Shown: positions 62,122-64,000 of the stretch, piece by piece
Layout: each line of letters begins with the position of its first letter
How positions within the stretch are numbered: the stretch's first letter is position 1
Assembly (NCBI RefSeq): GCF_017968885.1
Contig: NZ_CP072913.1
Coordinates: forward strand, 3,208,001-3,272,000
DNA from: Pseudomonas sp. Tri1
GTDB lineage: Bacteria > Pseudomonadota > Gammaproteobacteria > Pseudomonadales > Pseudomonadaceae
Direction: 5' to 3'
DNA length: 64,000 bases
Notes under the pieces: model-generated
Databases searched by the model: none
Seen by the model: the letters and a program-made list of their open reading frames with translations, nothing else
Told to the model about the DNA's origin: nothing
Translations under genes and position numbers: made by a program

Positions 62122-63108
62122 ATGACATTCAAGGCTCTGCTCGCTACCAAAACCGGCGATGCAATCGCGACTCACCTGGTTGACTTCAAGGACGAGGACC
62201 TGATGCCGGGCGACGTGACCGTTGTGATCGAATACTCGACCGTGAACTACAAGGACGCCTTGGCCCTGAGCGGCCGCTCGCCGGTCATTCGCCAGTTCCC
62301 ATTGATCCCGGGCATTGATTTCGCCGGGATCGTCGAGACCTCCAGCCATCCCGGTTTCGCAGCCGGCGACCGGGTGCTGGTCAACGGTTGGGGGCTGAGC
62401 CAGACTCACCACGGTGGCTTCGCGCAGAAAGCGCGGGTGAGTGGCGACTGGCTGGTGAAGGTCCCGGAGGCATTTTCAACTCAACAAGCCATGGCCATCG
62501 GCACGGCAGGCTACACGGCAATGCTCAGCGTGCTGGCGTTGGAGCATGGCGGCCTGTCCCCCGAGCGCGGCGATATCCTGGTCACTGGCGCCAGTGGCGG
62601 TGCCGGCTCGGTGGCGATTGCGCTGTTGTCGGGCCTGGGGTATCGCGTGATCGCCTCGACCGGGCGTCAAGAGGAAGCCGACTACCTGCACGCGCTCGGC
62701 GCGGAACAGGTCATCGACCGCCGGACCCTGTCCGAGGCAGGCGCCCCGATTGGCAAGGAGCGCTGGGCGGGCGTTATCGATTCTGTGGGTAGCCATACCC
62801 TGGTCAATGCATTGGCACAGACCCAATACCGGGGCGTTGTCGCTGCTTTCGGGCTGGCCCAGGGGGCAGATCTGCCAGGGTCGGTGCTGCCGTTCATCCT
62901 GCGTAACGTGACCCTGGCCGGTATCGACTCTGTCAATGCTCCCCAGAGTGCCCGCGTGCAAGCATGGTCACGACTGGCGCGTGACCTTGATGTGGATAAG
63001 CTTGCCCATACCACTCAAGTCGTGGGCTTGGCTGAAGTTCCGGCAATCGCCGGCCGGGTGCTGGAAGGGAAGGTTCGCGGGCGCACCGTGGTGGATGTGA
63101 ACGCATGA
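62122..63108 (+). CDS. MDR-family oxidoreductase (YhdH/AcuI type)
   Basis: A 328-residue medium-chain dehydrogenase/reductase from ATG 62122 (MTFKALLATKTGD), with ggagaa 6 bases upstream; a frame open to 62068 is rejected. It is the YhdH/AcuI type: STVNYKDALALSGR near the N-terminus, HPGFAAGDRVLVNGWGLS, and the NADPH-binding loop VTGASGGAGSVA (about 153-164). The zinc ligands of alcohol dehydrogenases are absent. AcuI proteins reduce acrylyl-CoA, while related enzymes reduce other alpha,beta-unsaturated carbonyls. Whether acrylyl-CoA is the substrate here is not shown. It is the first intact gene after the SDR remnant and lies 22 bp before the next oxidoreductase, in a likely operon. Confidence 0.85.
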   Translation: MTFKALLATKTGDAIATHLVDFKDEDLMPGDVTVVIEYSTVNYKDALALSGRSPVIRQFPLIPGIDFAGIVETSSHPGFAAGDRVLVNGWGLSQTHHGGFAQKARVSGDWLVKVPEAFSTQQAMAIGTAGYTAMLSVLALEHGGLSPERGDILVTGASGGAGSVAIALLSGLGYRVIASTGRQEEADYLHALGAEQVIDRRTLSEAGAPIGKERWAGVIDSVGSHTLVNALAQTQYRGVVAAFGLAQGADLPGSVLPFILRNVTLAGIDSVNAPQSARVQAWSRLARDLDVDKLAHTTQVVGLAEVPAIAGRVLEGKVRGRTVVDVNA

Positions 63109-63130
63109 TTCTTTCAACGAGTCGATTCCC

Positions 63131-64000
63131 ATGAAGGCATTTTTCATCGAACGCTATAAGGACACTGGCCACATTGGCCAGTTGCCCGACCCTGAAGTCG
63201 GCGAGGACGAGGTACTGGTCCAGGTACATGCCGCCAGTATCAACCCGCTGGATTTCAAGATAAGGAGCGGCGAGTTCAAGCTGATCCTGCCGTATTCTTT
63301 CCCGCTGGTCCTGGGTAATGACTTGGCTGGCGTGGTCGTTCGCGTTGGTCCAAAGGTTTGCCGCTTCAAGCCTGGCGACGAGGTTTACGCGCGCCTCGGC
63401 GAGGATCGTATCGGGACCTTCGCCGAGCTGGCTTGCGTGAAGGAAGATGCGCTTGCGTTCAAACCCGGCAACCTCGATATGGCGCAGGCCGCCTCTCTGC
63501 CTTTGGTCAGTTTGACGGCGTGGCAGGTTTTGGTGGAGACCGCCAAACTGACAAAAGGCCAGAGGGTGTTGATTCACGCAGGTTCTGGCGGTGTGGGAGC
63601 GGTCGCCATTCAGCTCGCCAAGCACTTGGGCGCCTTCGTCGCCACGACAACCAGCACGAGCAATGTCGATTGGGTGAAAGCCTTGGGCGCTGATCTTGTC
63701 ATCGACTACAGCAAGCAAGACTTCGAATCCGTCCTGCAGGACTACGATGTGGTTCTCAACAGTCTCGGTTCCGACGTACTTGCCAAATCCCTCAAGGTCC
63801 TCAAACCCGGTGGCCACCTCATTTCCATCTCCGGCCCGCCGACTCCGCAGTTCGCTGAAGGGCAAGGATTGTCCTGGGGACTAAGGCAGGTCACGCGTTT
63901 ACTGAGCTACGGCATTCGCAGCAAAGCGCGAAAACGCGGTATCAACTACACGTTCGTTTTCATGCGGGCAAGCGGCCGGCAGTTGCATGAAATTACCGCG
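63131..64000 (+). CDS. NADP-dependent medium-chain oxidoreductase (partial, runs off window)
   Basis: The frame opens at ATG 63131 (MKAFFIERYKDTG) and is still open at the right edge, giving the first 290 residues of about 330. It is a zinc-independent medium-chain reductase of the quinone oxidoreductase type: HAASINPLDFKIRSG near residue 36, GNDLAGVVVRVG (58-70), and the cofactor loop HAGSGGVGAVAIQLAKHLG near 150. It probably reduces quinones or alpha,beta-unsaturated carbonyls with NADPH. It starts 22 bp after the YhdH/AcuI-type gene and may be co-transcribed. The substrate cannot be told from sequence. Confidence 0.85.
   Translation, partial: MKAFFIERYKDTGHIGQLPDPEVGEDEVLVQVHAASINPLDFKIRSGEFKLILPYSFPLVLGNDLAGVVVRVGPKVCRFKPGDEVYARLGEDRIGTFAELACVKEDALAFKPGNLDMAQAASLPLVSLTAWQVLVETAKLTKGQRVLIHAGSGGVGAVAIQLAKHLGAFVATTTSTSNVDWVKALGADLVIDYSKQDFESVLQDYDVVLNSLGSDVLAKSLKVLKPGGHLISISGPPTPQFAEGQGLSWGLRQVTRLLSYGIRSKARKRGINYTFVFMRASGRQLHEITA

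Overview
The window is a stretch of a Pseudomonas chromosome, most likely from the P. fluorescens group. This rests on GC-rich codon use, on Pseudomonas-type REP elements (core cgcgagcaagctcgctcccac), and on family content: OprM-like and NodT-like RND systems, serralysin-type secretion, a FeaR/FeaB aromatic-amine block and many TetR/LysR-era style local regulators. I see no rRNA, tRNA, CRISPR array, insertion sequence or prophage. Nearly all sequence is coding, in short operons that each sit beside their own regulator.

Layout. 1-8.2 kb: tail of an unrecognised gene, an Lrp/AsnC regulator divergent from an EamA exporter, a GapN-like aldehyde dehydrogenase, two tandem autotransporter-type proteins (one barrel-only), and an EEP-family phosphohydrolase. 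8.4-15.9 kb: an aromatic-amine/phenylacetaldehyde block, with feaB, a soluble PAS-MCP sensor, a porin, an APC permease, a small overlapping protein and a FeaR-like AraC regulator. Two divergent promoters in this block carry inverted TGGCAG repeats. 16.0-21.9 kb: a three-gene MexEF-OprN-like RND efflux operon. 22.1-24.2 kb: a periplasmic binding protein and a MarR-GNAT fusion with its own palindrome.

24.3-35.3 kb is the most interesting part. A TetR regulator, an acyl-CoA thioesterase, a FadL-type porin, a short-chain dehydrogenase, an OMF/adaptor/RND pump and a FabF-type ketoacyl synthase appear to form one regulon. Four promoters carry the same 24-bp operator, GTGACCAT-N8-ATGGTCAC or a close variant, and three of them place it over -35 or -10 elements. 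This looks like a self-contained lipid (or lipid-like compound) uptake, modification and efflux system. I know of no described equivalent, but I could not search.

35.3-41.2 kb: a REP cluster, an SDR, a Bcr/CflA-type MFS pump divergent from a TetR-MarR fusion regulator (its OhrR-like half has lost the sensing cysteine), and a TonB-dependent receptor. 41.3-50.0 kb: a complete type I secretion system (ABC, HlyD, TolC) followed by its likely substrate, a 1390-residue serralysin-like metalloprotease whose C-terminal half is a mosaic of about eleven 83-residue RTX units. 50.0-58.6 kb: a sucrose-type utilisation locus with a LacI regulator, GH32 hydrolase, ABC importer and ScrY-like porin. 58.6-64.0 kb: a GlxA-like regulator, a tautomerase, a TetR regulator divergent from an SDR, an SDR remnant, and two medium-chain oxidoreductases, the last cut by the window end.
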